Positions 1-8,444 of a stretch of 33,754 nucleotides of DNA are shown here, piece after piece. The stretch's first letter is position 1, and each line of letters starts with the position of its first letter. This DNA comes from DATGFK01 sp040007395. GTDB lineage: Bacteria > Chloroflexota > Anaerolineae > Aggregatilineales > UBA2796. The position numbers and the translations under genes are program-made. The stretch spans positions 1 through 33,754 of the forward strand of contig JBDTVG010000145.1 in the NCBI GenBank assembly GCA_040007395.1, in the 5' to 3' direction. The notes beneath the pieces were generated by a model that was not told where the DNA came from, searched no databases, and saw nothing but the letters and a program-made list of their open reading frames with translations.

Positions 1-344
1 GTACGTGGCGCGGGAATATACTTCGGCTTCATCTTGGCATAAAAACTGCGCGTGCTTTCCTTGACCTTTGGCGACTCTTCGTCGCGAAACGTGCCATACT
101 TTTGCTCATAGTCCCGCACGATCTCATCGACTTTTGGCCCAAAGTCGCTCCGCTTCATCGGTGGCGGCGTAACTGGGATGCGATACACAGGTTCAGTAGA
201 AGTCTGATTGTCAGCCTGTTTTCCGGCTTGAGTATCTGGCCTATCCTGATGATCCTGAAGGTTATTTACTGCCCGAACCATTGGCTCAGTCTCTCTAGCT
301 GATGATTGATCAGGGGTAGGGGACTGTGTAGGTAAATCAGTCAT
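1..344 (-). CDS. Partial gene, N-terminal 114 residues of an unknown hydrophilic protein
   Basis: An open frame starts at the ATG at 344 on the minus strand and stays open to the left edge of the window, so the C-terminus is missing. A GGAGAAG ribosome binding site lies at 354-360, about nine bases before the start. The first 50 residues are rich in Gln, Thr, Asp, Pro and Ser and look disordered. They are followed by a charged, more regular stretch with RIPVTPPPMKRSDFGPKVDEI and then IVRDYEQKYGTF. There is no signal peptide or membrane segment. It is transcribed away from the glycosyltransferase gene at 535, and the two share a 190-base spacer with an inverted repeat. I do not recognise the family. 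The reading frame itself is well supported by the ribosome binding site and the long open stretch. Confidence 0.7.
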   Translation of the reverse strand, partial: MTDLPTQSPTPDQSSARETEPMVRAVNNLQDHQDRPDTQAGKQADNQTSTEPVYRIPVTPPPMKRSDFGPKVDEIVRDYEQKYGTFRDEESPKVKESTRSFYAKMKPKYIPAPR

Positions 345-370
345 GATCGCGAACTTCTCCACTTTCACTC

Positions 371-388
371 CTCACTGTTGACAGTGAG
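371..388. promoter_or_regulatory. 18-bp inverted repeat between divergent genes, candidate operator
   Basis: CTCACTGT at 371-378 and ACAGTGAG at 381-388 are perfect reverse complements separated by TG. A perfect TTGACA hexamer at 378-383 sits across the dyad centre on the plus strand, but no good -10 hexamer is seen 16-18 bases downstream. The site lies between the divergent starts at 344 and 535, so a dimeric regulator bound here could control either gene. The symmetry is seen directly; the operator role is inferred. Confidence 0.4.
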
Positions 389-534
389 TAAACGTATCAT
401 TGGTGTTCTGTTATGTATTACGCTGATCCCACCGAATAGTTGCGGTTAACTTGGCCTGTGCTGCGTTAGCGATTTTATGCTGGCGAAATTAGCCAGTCTG
501 CGGCATGATCCGCCCGCACAAGCAAGGAGTAGCT

Positions 535-2418
535 ATGCAGCAGACGACCCAGCCCACAATATCAACAGCATCGCCCACATGGACAATCCGCAAGCGCACA
601 CTAGGCTTGACCTTGGTGGCGTGTGCCATTGTCGCCGCACTAGGCATTATCGCGCTGAATCTGATACGAGCAAGCACCCACAGCGGCATTGGCCCCGCCC
701 AACGGTTAGCCTTTGTAGGATGTGCAGCACTGGCAATTCTAGGTATCACCATTGCTCGTTTTGGCATCGATCCCTCAATGGTATCTGATTCGGTAGATGC
801 GCCTTTAACTGCAACAGATTCTTCTCGTGTGCTAATCTGGGTACGTCGCCTCGTGATTGGCGCGGCGGTCCTCTTGCTAACCTTCCACCTGATCGTCTAT
901 GTAGTCTATGCGATTTCGCTGGCACAGTTCCCCTTCGACTACGATCAAGGGGAAGGCTTTGAGTTAAATGATACAGTACTGTTAAGTCAAGGCCAATCGC
1001 CGTACCGAGTTAACGAGGTCTATCCCTTCTATGCCAGCAACTATCCGCCACTGTACCATGTGATCCTTGTACCGTTTGTCTGGCTGTTTGGGCCGCAGTA
1101 TTGGTATGGACGGCTAGCGGGCTTTCTGGCGACTTTGATCACGGCGGCAGTAATCAGTTATGCAGTCTATCGAGCAAGCTCACAGCGCACGATTGCGCTG
1201 TTAAGTGGACTGGCGTTCCTTGCCTCTAACTACATATATCATATTGGCCCGCTGTTCCGCCAGCATATCCTGATGGTGATGTTTGAGACTCTTGCGGTGG
1301 TTATCATCGCAGGGATTGATTTTCGCGGCGATATGCGTCGCCAACGCCGCCTGCTACTGATCGGGTTGATCTTTTTGCTGGCGGCTGGCTATACCAAGCA
1401 ATTGGCGATTGCAACCGTCGCTGCTGTTTTTCTCTACTTGTTTTTGAATGTGCCACGTCGTGCGATTGCGTGGGGCGTGATTTTCGCGGCAGTAGCAGGT
1501 GGGATCTTCGTGATCATCAATGTGGCAACGGGTGGGCAGTGGTGGCTCAATACAATCACGGCGAATGTCAACGAGTACATTCTGAGTCAGTTTCGGGGCT
1601 TGCTGAGTCAGTTTATTAGTCTGCATGGAGCGCTGCTGCTGCTGGCAGTGCTGTATATTATCTATGAATTGTACTTTGATCGGCTGTCGCTGTATTCAAT
1701 CTGGTTCGTGGCAGCGGCAGTGGATGGCGTATTGGCGGGCAAGTGGGGTGCAGGCGATAGCTATTTCTCCACGATGATCGCGGCAATGTGTATTTTGGCA
1801 GGCTTGTTTACGGCTCGCTGTCTGAATCGAAACTGGCGACTGCCAGTTGCCCTGTCGCGATTGTCTGAACAATTCAGCCTGTGGCCTAAATCCTCAGTTA
1901 TTGGAATCGCTGCGTGCGGATTGTTTGTGCTGTACGGGCTAGCCGTTGTCAAGATGCCACTGGATGGCCCAATCTTTGGCCCGCTGGCGAGAGCGCTTAA
2001 CCTGCAATCGAATACCAAATTCGCTAACTTTTACGACGCGGCGGGCTGGACAATGGGTTATGCCACGATTGGACAGATCCCAACGGCACAAGATGTAGCA
2101 AATGGCTGGAAAATCGTGGCTGCCGTGAAAGGCGATCCGCGCCCAATCCTGAGCGAAGAAGCAGCCTTTAGCTTTCACACAGGCAAGCCCATTGTCAGTA
2201 ACCCGACGCAGTTACGCAATCTGTACTTGAACGGTCATTATGATCCATCGGCGTTGGTAAAACTGATTGATGATCAGGCGTTCGGCGCGGTGATCTTTCG
2301 AGCAGGCTTTTACCCAGAACCCGTGTTGGCGGCGGTCAAGCGCTCCTATACAGGCCAGCAGCAGATCGATATGAATGGCTATCAATACACCATCTTGATC
2401 CCGAACTCAACACCATAG
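535..2418 (+). CDS. GT39/PMT-like integral membrane glycosyltransferase
   Basis: This 627-residue polytopic protein has about eleven or more hydrophobic segments, beginning near residue 23. After a helix at about 105-128, a loop carries DYDQGE at 135-140, followed by LSQGQSPY and NYPPLYH. An acidic pair in the first large outer loop is typical of GT39 (PMT/ArnT-like) enzymes, which use polyprenyl-phosphate sugars at the outer membrane face. A GYTKQLA segment, also usual in this family, follows near residue 290. A soluble C-terminal domain of about 130 residues ends the protein. I chose the ATG at 535 because AAGGAG at 524-529 precedes it with ideal spacing; an in-frame ATG at 505 lacks such a site. 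Acceptor and sugar donor cannot be told. It ends 11 bases from the convergent aldolase-like gene. Confidence 0.8.
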   Translation: MQQTTQPTISTASPTWTIRKRTLGLTLVACAIVAALGIIALNLIRASTHSGIGPAQRLAFVGCAALAILGITIARFGIDPSMVSDSVDAPLTATDSSRVLIWVRRLVIGAAVLLLTFHLIVYVVYAISLAQFPFDYDQGEGFELNDTVLLSQGQSPYRVNEVYPFYASNYPPLYHVILVPFVWLFGPQYWYGRLAGFLATLITAAVISYAVYRASSQRTIALLSGLAFLASNYIYHIGPLFRQHILMVMFETLAVVIIAGIDFRGDMRRQRRLLLIGLIFLLAAGYTKQLAIATVAAVFLYLFLNVPRRAIAWGVIFAAVAGGIFVIINVATGGQWWLNTITANVNEYILSQFRGLLSQFISLHGALLLLAVLYIIYELYFDRLSLYSIWFVAAAVDGVLAGKWGAGDSYFSTMIAAMCILAGLFTARCLNRNWRLPVALSRLSEQFSLWPKSSVIGIAACGLFVLYGLAVVKMPLDGPIFGPLARALNLQSNTKFANFYDAAGWTMGYATIGQIPTAQDVANGWKIVAAVKGDPRPILSEEAAFSFHTGKPIVSNPTQLRNLYLNGHYDPSALVKLIDDQAFGAVIFRAGFYPEPVLAAVKRSYTGQQQIDMNGYQYTILIPNSTP

Positions 2419-2429
2419 CCGCTTCAGGC

Positions 2430-3108
2430 TCAGGCGAATTTCCAAGCGTAATAATCCCACGCACGGTGTACTTCGGCCTCGTACCAATGCGCCCGCCGTT
2501 CGAGTTCGTCCCCAGCGAAGGGCACTGGGCCATCCAACGCCGCGCTCATAATAGGCAGCATCGCCGATTCTTCCAAGTAGACGGCGTTGATAAGCGCCCG
2601 TTCAATACTTGGCCCAACCGCTAATGCGCCATTGCCGCGCAGGAGTAATGCGGTACGTTTACCCAGTGAGACAGTTACCCTATCGCCCATCGCCGCATTG
2701 ACAACGAGATCGCTCTCGGAGTGAACTGGCACAACAGTTCCTAGCATCCCCCCAAAACCGTGTGCAACATGGATTGTCCGGTTGAGAGTCCCCATAATCA
2801 CTGCGTAGCGCGAATAGGTACGGCAGATAGCCCCGACATCCGGTCTGGCACGATAGATCGCCAGATGCAGCGGCGTTTCTGATTCCTGTGGCGCACTGCC
2901 TGCAACGCGCTGTTCATCCAATGTGATGGTTAGCAGATCTTTAGTCGTAGCTCTACCGGGGGCAATTGCTGGTGTAATCATGATTCCGATCACTACTACC
3001 CGGAATCCGAGCGCTTATCTGCCCGAAGGCTTCTGTCAAGTGCATCCCATCCATGATACGGCAAGCGGTGATAAGCTTCTCGGCGAGGTCGTTATGTGTG
3101 GTTGGCAT
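2430..3108 (-). pseudogene. Class II aldolase/adducin-family gene with a single-base frameshift
   Basis: Two overlapping frames make one class II aldolase fold protein of about 225 residues. From the ATG at 3108 the first frame reads through LITACRIMDGMHLTEAFGQI and SARIPGSSDR, the usual family N-terminus, then runs out of register. The second frame resumes with IMITPAIAPGRATTKDLL and continues to 2430. Removing one C of the CC pair at 2986-2987 (a G on the coding strand) restores R-I-M-I-T-P. The total of 679 bases is 3n+1, as one insertion predicts. The family binds a divalent metal through three histidines. Here the HTH motif reads RTY (in GAICRTYSRYA) and the third position reads GNG rather than HG, while the glutamate of SETPLH is kept. 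The locus is therefore either a decayed gene, a diverged non-metal relative, or carries a sequencing error. The promoter was not found. Confidence 0.75.
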
Positions 3109-3200
3109 TATTGAGTTAATTTCCGTGTGAGTCAGTTAAGGCAAGATAAGGTCATTATAACGCGGTTAAGCGGTCAACACGGCACTTTTCGGCAGCAATT

Positions 3201-3419
3201 TTACTTGGGGCGGTTGCGTTTATGGAAGTCATAATCGTCTGGGTAAAGTGTTGAAAAGGCTTCCTCGAATAGTTCCATCTGGTGTGCATAATAGTCTTCC
3301 ATGCCACTGGACACCACCTTATTTTTGTCCCATACCTCATCATATAATGCCGCTTCCATTTGCTTCAATTCGTCCAACGACTTGGCATTCATATAAGGAT
3401 TTTCGTATTCGTCAGTCAT
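3201..3419 (-). CDS. Small acidic protein of unknown function
   Basis: A 72-residue soluble protein starting MTDEYENPYMNAKSLDELKQ. It is rich in Asp, Glu, Tyr and Met, with a helical middle (LDELKQMEAALYDEVWDKN) and a basic tail HKRNRPK. There is no signal peptide or membrane segment. The ATG at 3419 is preferred; a GTG at 3437 is in frame but lies on the AAAGGA that would act as the ribosome binding site for the ATG. It begins 21 bases after the stop of the Nudix gene and is very likely co-transcribed with it. I do not recognise a family. Its reality rests on the tight coupling to the Nudix gene and an ordinary amino acid composition. Confidence 0.6.
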   Translation of the reverse strand: MTDEYENPYMNAKSLDELKQMEAALYDEVWDKNKVVSSGMEDYYAHQMELFEEAFSTLYPDDYDFHKRNRPK

Positions 3420-3440
3420 TGCAGAAATTCCTTTCACAGT

Positions 3441-3986
3441 TTAAAGATGGAGTTGTTCTTTTGCCAGCAGTAAGGCACTCACGCTCTTGCCATCGATAAT
3501 CTCACCAACGTGGATCAAGGTAATCGCTTCCTGAAACGGCACCCGCGAAACCTCGATGAACTCGTCTTCGTCGAGTTCCAGACGTGACTCGCTTAGATCA
3601 GTTGCAAGGTACAGATGGATAAACTCGCTTGTGTACCCCGGCGCGACAAAGATTGCGCCGATCTTTTCCAGTTTACCCGGCTTATAACCGATCTCCTCTT
3701 GAAGTTCGCGGACGGCGCAGACATCAGGATCTTCGTCTTTATTCAGTGTACCCGCCGGAATCTCAAGCAGAATGCGATTCGCAGCGTGGCGATATTGGCG
3801 CACCAGAATTACATTACCCTCTGCATCGAGAGGCACAATCGCCACCGCCCCACTGTGCCGCACCACTTCACGGCGTGTGGTTTGCCCATTGGGCAATTGT
3901 ACAGTATCCACAGACAGGTGGACGATCTTGCCATCATAAATCATCTCGCTGCTTAATGTCTTTTCAGTCAGCTTGTCGGTAGCCAT
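3441..3986 (-). CDS. Nudix hydrolase, ADP-ribose pyrophosphatase type
   Basis: This 181-residue protein hydrolyses a nucleoside diphosphate linked to another group; ADP-ribose is the likely substrate. The Nudix box spans about residues 79-101: G-TLNKD-E-DPDVCAV-REL-QEE-IG-Y, with every catalytic glutamate of GX5EX7REUXEEXGU present. Upstream come VVRHSGAVAIVPLD and VILVRQYRHAA, and after the box GAIFVAPGYTSEFIHLYLA, the pattern of ADP-ribose pyrophosphatases, where a proline about 16 residues after the box marks this substrate group. The ATG at 3986 is chosen because AAGGAG at 3993-3998 stands six bases before it; the GTG at 3992 is too close to that site. The small protein gene follows by 21 bases. 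The protein is cytoplasmic. Confidence 0.9.
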   Translation of the reverse strand: MATDKLTEKTLSSEMIYDGKIVHLSVDTVQLPNGQTTRREVVRHSGAVAIVPLDAEGNVILVRQYRHAANRILLEIPAGTLNKDEDPDVCAVRELQEEIGYKPGKLEKIGAIFVAPGYTSEFIHLYLATDLSESRLELDEDEFIEVSRVPFQEAITLIHVGEIIDGKSVSALLLAKEQLHL

Positions 3987-4013
3987 CGACACTCCTTGTC
4001 ATTCCGCAAATAG

Positions 4014-4040
4014 CAAGGGCAGCCCGTCGAGCCGCCCTTG
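4014..4040 (-). terminator. Hairpin between the LysM gene and the Nudix gene
   Basis: On the minus strand CAAGGGCGGC pairs with GCTGCCCTTG across a seven-base loop: ten pairs with one G-U. It lies after the LysM lipoprotein stop and before the Nudix ribosome binding site. Only CTATTTG follows the stem, so it lacks a real U tract; termination is inferred from position. Confidence 0.45.
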
Positions 4041-4084
4041 ATCGTCTATCGTTCGAGTCTATAGGCCACTGGTTGCCGAACCGC

Positions 4085-4993
4085 TTACGGGATCACCAAA
4101 TTCTGCCCGATGAAGATCAGGTTAATGTTGGCAATACCATTGGCTTGGGCAATGGACGTAACCCGCGAATTGTAGCTAAGGGCGATACGGAATAGAGTAT
4201 CGCCTTCCTGAACCACATAAGTACGACCCCCGCCACCAGTTGGACGATCTGCGGCGGTCTGAGGCGTGCCCGGCCCCGGTGTTGGTACAACAACCCGGCA
4301 ACTTGGGATACGCAATTTCTGGTCTACCGAGATTAGATCCGGGTTCACTAGACCATTGGCACGCGCCACACTATCGCTATCCGTACCAAAACGTAGCGCA
4401 ATGCGGAAAATGCGATCCCCGTCAACTACTGTATAGACGCAGTTTGCCGAGAGCGTCCCGGCTGCGCCGGAACCCGCTTCACCGGGCGTTCCTTGCAAGA
4501 CGGGTGTGCTGGGAATGGCGGAAGGTAGGACAGGTGCTGGCTGACCATTCTCTTGAGTCGGGGCTGCGGTTGGCGCGGGCGGGCCACCTGTCCCTTGCGC
4601 GGTAGCGGTAGAGGTCTGCTCGAACGCCGCCGTCTGCGTTACCCCGGCTAGAATCTGTGTCGCCTGAGCAAAGAGAATAGCCTGTACTGCTGTCTGTGTG
4701 GCTTGCAGTTCACCGCCAAAGACATTATTACCCTCTAGCGTTGGATTCTGCGCCACTACTGCGGGCGTTTCAGTTACCGCTGGGGCTGGTTCCTGTGGCT
4801 GTGCAGCAGGAACGTCGGTAGGTGGTGGAACATCGGTAGGCGGTGGGGGCGGCGCTGTGAGCGTTGGCTCAAAAGTCGCGGTGGCGGAAATAGAGGCATC
4901 TACGGTCTGGAAACAGCCAGACACGCCAAGCGCAAAAAAGACAATTGCAAAGGCGAGGGCGATCTTTCCCCGCCATGCCGCAAATTTAATCAT
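4085..4993 (-). CDS. LysM-domain lipoprotein
   Basis: A 302-residue exported protein. Residues 1-27 form a lipoprotein signal: a basic start, a hydrophobic core, and the lipobox GVSGC with lipidated Cys27. A long low-complexity linker rich in Pro, Thr, Ala and Gln (about 35-180) carries the domains away from the membrane. Two LysM domains close the protein, at about 186-230 (YTVVDGDRIFRIALRFG...LRIP) and 258-302 (YVVQEGDTLFRIALSYN...LVIP), joined by a Pro/Gly linker. LysM binds N-acetylglucosamine glycans such as peptidoglycan, so the protein probably lies on the outer face bound to wall material. No catalytic domain is present. AGGAGG about eleven bases before the ATG supports the start. A hairpin at 4014-4040 follows the gene. 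Confidence 0.88.
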   Translation of the reverse strand: MIKFAAWRGKIALAFAIVFFALGVSGCFQTVDASISATATFEPTLTAPPPPPTDVPPPTDVPAAQPQEPAPAVTETPAVVAQNPTLEGNNVFGGELQATQTAVQAILFAQATQILAGVTQTAAFEQTSTATAQGTGGPPAPTAAPTQENGQPAPVLPSAIPSTPVLQGTPGEAGSGAAGTLSANCVYTVVDGDRIFRIALRFGTDSDSVARANGLVNPDLISVDQKLRIPSCRVVVPTPGPGTPQTAADRPTGGGGRTYVVQEGDTLFRIALSYNSRVTSIAQANGIANINLIFIGQNLVIP

Positions 4994-5157
4994 TGATTCA
5001 GATGCCTCCTATGTTCATGCCAGCGACGACTACGCCGGGAAATAATAGCTTGACTCAGTGTAGCATTACAGACGCACTCCGGCAAATTCACAATGAATAT
5101 TGAAGGCCATTCGGACTTGCATAACCTAAAGTAACATCAAAAGATCGCTCAGGTGGT

Positions 5158-5964
5158 TCAGAAACGAACGCTGATTAACGCCGCCAGAATAAAGAACAGC
5201 CCGAACAACGCCCGCGCGATCATAGCGGATTGTGTGGACTGTGTATAGGCGCGGATCAGCCCGACAACCATTGCCATTAAGAAGGGCTGGATCAGTAAGA
5301 ACCATGTCCCTGCACTGACATTGAAGATTGCTGCATTCAGGATGGTATAGATTACCGCCACAATGAAAGCTGCAAGCCAATTGTTGCCAAAATCGCGAGC
5401 TATCACTGGGAATAGCAGCCCGTAAAAAATCAACCCCTCGGCAAATGGCTGGATCAGAAGGGCGAAAACTGCTGCTGCAATCCAAGCGGCGGTGATTGGG
5501 CCGCGTAGTGAGTCGAGGATGGGAGGGAGAATCTGATCTCCCTTCAACTTGAGCAGCAGACCGATCAGGTCAATAGCCCACGCCGTACCGAGTCCAGTCA
5601 GGACGATGACAAATACACTCGGATTGATCGGATGGCGCAGTCGCAAGCCGTTGATCCAGTCTTTGCCCATCCGCCGACGCGCCCATTGGAGTACACCAGC
5701 GGCACTGACCAGACTACCAAGCGATGCACCAAAAACCAAAATACCCGATGTAGGAATACTGAAGTCGCCGCCGCTGACCGTCACGACCAATGCTTGTCCG
5801 GCAATCCACAGGATCGCGTAGGCAACAACAACAAATACGGCGAGCAGCAGCGACCATGTTGGTACGGCTTCGCGTTCCCCGATGCGTCGTAAGATACGCT
5901 GCAAATATGACACTTGAGAAGAAGACGGTTGCATTCGCTTACTTTCCAGTTCAGCACTATTCAT
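5158..5964 (-). CDS. CPBP-like integral membrane protein, protease motif degenerate
   Basis: A 268-residue membrane protein with about seven or eight hydrophobic segments, starting with LLLAVFVVVAYAILWIAGQA after a polar N-terminus. The segment PFAEGLIFYGLLFPVIARDF sits where CPBP (CAAX/Abi) proteins carry EExxxR. Here the glutamate pair is reduced to AEG and the arginine position is tyrosine. The second motif, usually with a histidine (FxxxH), reads IYTILNAAIFN, without histidine. So it is a member or relative that probably lacks peptidase activity. It begins eight bases after the GMC oxidoreductase stop and is surely co-transcribed. The ATG at 5964 is used; a TTG at 5982 would overlap the upstream gene. 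Family assignment is by pattern only. Confidence 0.6.
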   Translation of the reverse strand: MNSAELESKRMQPSSSQVSYLQRILRRIGEREAVPTWSLLLAVFVVVAYAILWIAGQALVVTVSGGDFSIPTSGILVFGASLGSLVSAAGVLQWARRRMGKDWINGLRLRHPINPSVFVIVLTGLGTAWAIDLIGLLLKLKGDQILPPILDSLRGPITAAWIAAAVFALLIQPFAEGLIFYGLLFPVIARDFGNNWLAAFIVAVIYTILNAAIFNVSAGTWFLLIQPFLMAMVVGLIRAYTQSTQSAMIARALFGLFFILAALISVRF

Positions 5965-5971
5965 AGCTGAT

Positions 5972-7969
5972 TCATTTACCAAGTTTGGCTTTAATATGCT
6001 GCGCGATCAGATGGGAGACACCCATAATCGTTAACATCGGGTTGACCCCAGTTGCGGTTGGCAATGCGCTCGCATCGGCAACAAACAAGTTGAGAACCTC
6101 AAAGGTTTCGCCTGTCGGATCGAGTGCTCCTTGAGCCGGATTAGCCCCCATGCGACAAGAGGACATCTGGTGAGCGCTCAACAACGCGAAGCTATTTTTA
6201 TGCAATCCTGCTGCTTGAACCGATTGCAAATACGCTTCGAAATCCGCGTTTTGCCCCGGCAAATAGACGTTCGGATTGGTATGCGGTGCGGAAACTTCCT
6301 GAGCGCCCGCCGCCACCTGAATCCGTAGCGCTTCGATAATTCCACGTATCATATGAGCGCTGTCTTGTGGGGAGAGCGTGTAATGCAGGACAGTTCTGCC
6401 GCGCTTATCCAACGTAATATGCCCACCCGCGTGATCCCGCGTGATGACGATGATATTGCCTAACGTATCAAACCGACTCATGACCCGTTTGTGCTGTTCA
6501 CCGTTGGCCCACGACAGCACCATTGCTGCGATACCGGGATGGATCGGGGAAGTTTCAAGCGTAACGCCATAGCCCTTGCCATCCAGATCGCGAAACTCAG
6601 AGATGTAATGGCTCATCATTACGCCGCTCCAACCTTGCACAGGAATATCGTACAGACCGTAGGTTGGCGTGGTCGGGTGCAAATGTAAGTTGCGCCCGAT
6701 ATGGGCGTTGGTCAGACCGGAGCGCATCAGTACAGCAGGTGTGTGCAGCGCTCCTGCCGAAACAACTACCACCTTCGCTTTAATAGTTACATGAAGCGGC
6801 TTGCCGTCCGATGATTCTATAGTGGCTTCGACACCCACTGCTTGCCCACGCTCGATCAGTACACGGTCTGCATTAGCCTTGACCAGAATTCGCGCTCCAC
6901 ACTGGTAGGCATCCTGTAGGTAGGTACGCAGCGTACTTTGCTTGGCTCCAAACTGGCAGCCATAGTTGCAAAAGCCGCAGTTTTCACAGCCCTTTACATT
7001 TCGAGGGATTGTGCCAACAGAGTAGCCCAACACGGTGCTGCCGCGTGCCATTGCCGCATTTTGAACGTTGGCGACCCCTTCATCGGTGTTGACATTGATC
7101 CGTGCCGCAACAGAATCAAGCGCCTGCTGGTAGTCGCGCCCAGTGAACCCATCGACACCGTACACACGCTGCCATTCTTCCAGAACGTTTTCGGGGGTGC
7201 GAAACGAGGCACACCAATTGATCACTGTGCCGCCGCCCAGTGTACTGCCCGCCAGAACCACCACGCCCAGATCGTCTGTCGTCAGAAAGCCTTGATTCTC
7301 AAATAGCCGTTGGGCGCTGGCAAGCTCTCGCCCGTCGAAATCAGATTCGACGGAGTAGCCACCCTTCTCAAGCACGATCACATCCAATCCCGCAGCAGTT
7401 AGTTCTCCCGCCACAACACCGCCCCCAGCCCCACTGCCGATAATCACGACATCGGCAGAAAGAATCGTATCTTCTGAGAGCAGCAGCGGCTTGATAGGCT
7501 TTTCGTCTGAGATAGGTACAGGCGGCGGCCCCGGATAGTGGATAGCAGGCCAATTAGCGTTCGCTCCGCTGTTGTCAAGGAGCGTGTAGAAGAAAAATAG
7601 CGCTAATCTTTTGAAGCCCTGAAAGGCACGGCGTTGTGCGCCGAGTGGACTGTTTGCCCACCGAGCGAGCAGCGCAGTACGCTCATCCAGAGTCATCTCT
7701 AAAAACGATTTAAGTGGCGCGTCAAGGGCCGCGTTTATTAATGGCTGATCGAATAGATGGAGGGTGAGTTTGATCAGCAGCGGACTCTGTGAATCCGCGA
7801 CATTCTGGATAGCTTCGGCAACCGCAGCAGGCACACCGAGATCGCTAGCCTTACGTGCAAACAAGCCATCAGCGTCTGGCGATATAGTCACCGTTGGTGC
7901 TAGCGTGTCGCAGATCGCGGTCAGCACTTGCATCTCGCGTTCGGTAAACATCGAAGATTGGACGGGCAT
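5972..7969 (-). CDS. GMC-family FAD-dependent oxidoreductase with a four-cysteine motif
   Basis: A 665-residue flavoenzyme that probably oxidises an alcohol. An N-terminal helical region (about 1-130, FTEREMQVLTAICDTLAPT) resembles that of long-chain alcohol oxidases. The FAD Rossmann motif ADVVIIGSGAGGGVVAGEL is at about 172-190, and GSTLGGGTVINW at about 241-252 is the next flavin signature. Residues 328-338 read CENCGFCNYGC, giving C-x2-C-x2-C-x3-C, the ferredoxin [4Fe-4S] spacing. The C-terminal active site has His600 (SAHQMSSCRMG) and Asn643 (TGVNPMLTI). No clear signal peptide is seen. The start is uncertain: the ATG at 7969 has a weak ribosome binding site, the ATG at 7951 is possible, and the frame runs further up to a TTG at 8098. 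The CPBP-like gene follows immediately. Confidence 0.85.
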   Translation of the reverse strand: MPVQSSMFTEREMQVLTAICDTLAPTVTISPDADGLFARKASDLGVPAAVAEAIQNVADSQSPLLIKLTLHLFDQPLINAALDAPLKSFLEMTLDERTALLARWANSPLGAQRRAFQGFKRLALFFFYTLLDNSGANANWPAIHYPGPPPVPISDEKPIKPLLLSEDTILSADVVIIGSGAGGGVVAGELTAAGLDVIVLEKGGYSVESDFDGRELASAQRLFENQGFLTTDDLGVVVLAGSTLGGGTVINWCASFRTPENVLEEWQRVYGVDGFTGRDYQQALDSVAARINVNTDEGVANVQNAAMARGSTVLGYSVGTIPRNVKGCENCGFCNYGCQFGAKQSTLRTYLQDAYQCGARILVKANADRVLIERGQAVGVEATIESSDGKPLHVTIKAKVVVVSAGALHTPAVLMRSGLTNAHIGRNLHLHPTTPTYGLYDIPVQGWSGVMMSHYISEFRDLDGKGYGVTLETSPIHPGIAAMVLSWANGEQHKRVMSRFDTLGNIIVITRDHAGGHITLDKRGRTVLHYTLSPQDSAHMIRGIIEALRIQVAAGAQEVSAPHTNPNVYLPGQNADFEAYLQSVQAAGLHKNSFALLSAHQMSSCRMGANPAQGALDPTGETFEVLNLFVADASALPTATGVNPMLTIMGVSHLIAQHIKAKLGK

Positions 7970-8444
7970 AGGGCTGGTTGCCACTACCTTATATGCTGGA
8001 TCTCGCTCTGTGATTCTGGAGATCCAGTTACTACACTCTCTACGTAAACAAAGTATATCATGCCGTTCCGCTAACAGATATTTTTCACCTATTGGCAACT
8101 GATCTAACTACGCCTACTGATCCTCAACGACCAGTTGCCGGAATGGTTTTAAACATTGTTATAATTTTCGTTACCTTTTTTTAATCTTATTCTACTATTT
8201 ATAACCCCGCGACTAACTTTACCATCTCGACTGCGCGTCGTTAAATTCACAATAGTTTCACAATAAAAGCGATTCCGCCGTATCAAGTAAAAAGATTGCA
8301 TTAATAGTTAGTACATTATACTCACAGCCAAACTCGTTTCAAACAAAGTAATTTCAGGAATATGGTATGCTAACGATTAACTATCTTCATTAATTCAAAA
8401 CCAATTCCCGATAGTTTAAATTCATCTCAAAGGCTCGTGAATTC
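7970..8444. other. AT-rich divergent intergenic region
   Basis: This stretch separates the divergent oxidoreductase and kinase genes. From about 8140 to 8400 it is clearly richer in A and T than its surroundings. On the plus strand TTGCAT at 8296-8301 and TATACT at 8317-8322 form a possible promoter for the kinase, but their 15-base spacing is short. I see no gene, RNA or strong hairpin here. The part from 7970 to 8098 stays open in the oxidoreductase frame and could be its N-terminus if an earlier start is used. Confidence 0.5.

Noticed and set aside
505..534. Ten extra N-terminal codons for the GT39-like gene
   Set aside because: The ATG at 505 has no ribosome binding site, while AAGGAG stands at ideal distance from the ATG at 535.
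4698..5045. A 115-codon Gly/Ser/Val-rich frame on the plus strand
   Set aside because: It is the complement of the Pro/Thr-rich linker of the LysM lipoprotein, so the low complexity creates an open frame.
7970..8098. 43-codon N-terminal extension of the GMC oxidoreductase
   Set aside because: It needs a TTG start and adds a Cys- and Arg-rich stretch not typical of the family. It cannot be ruled out fully.
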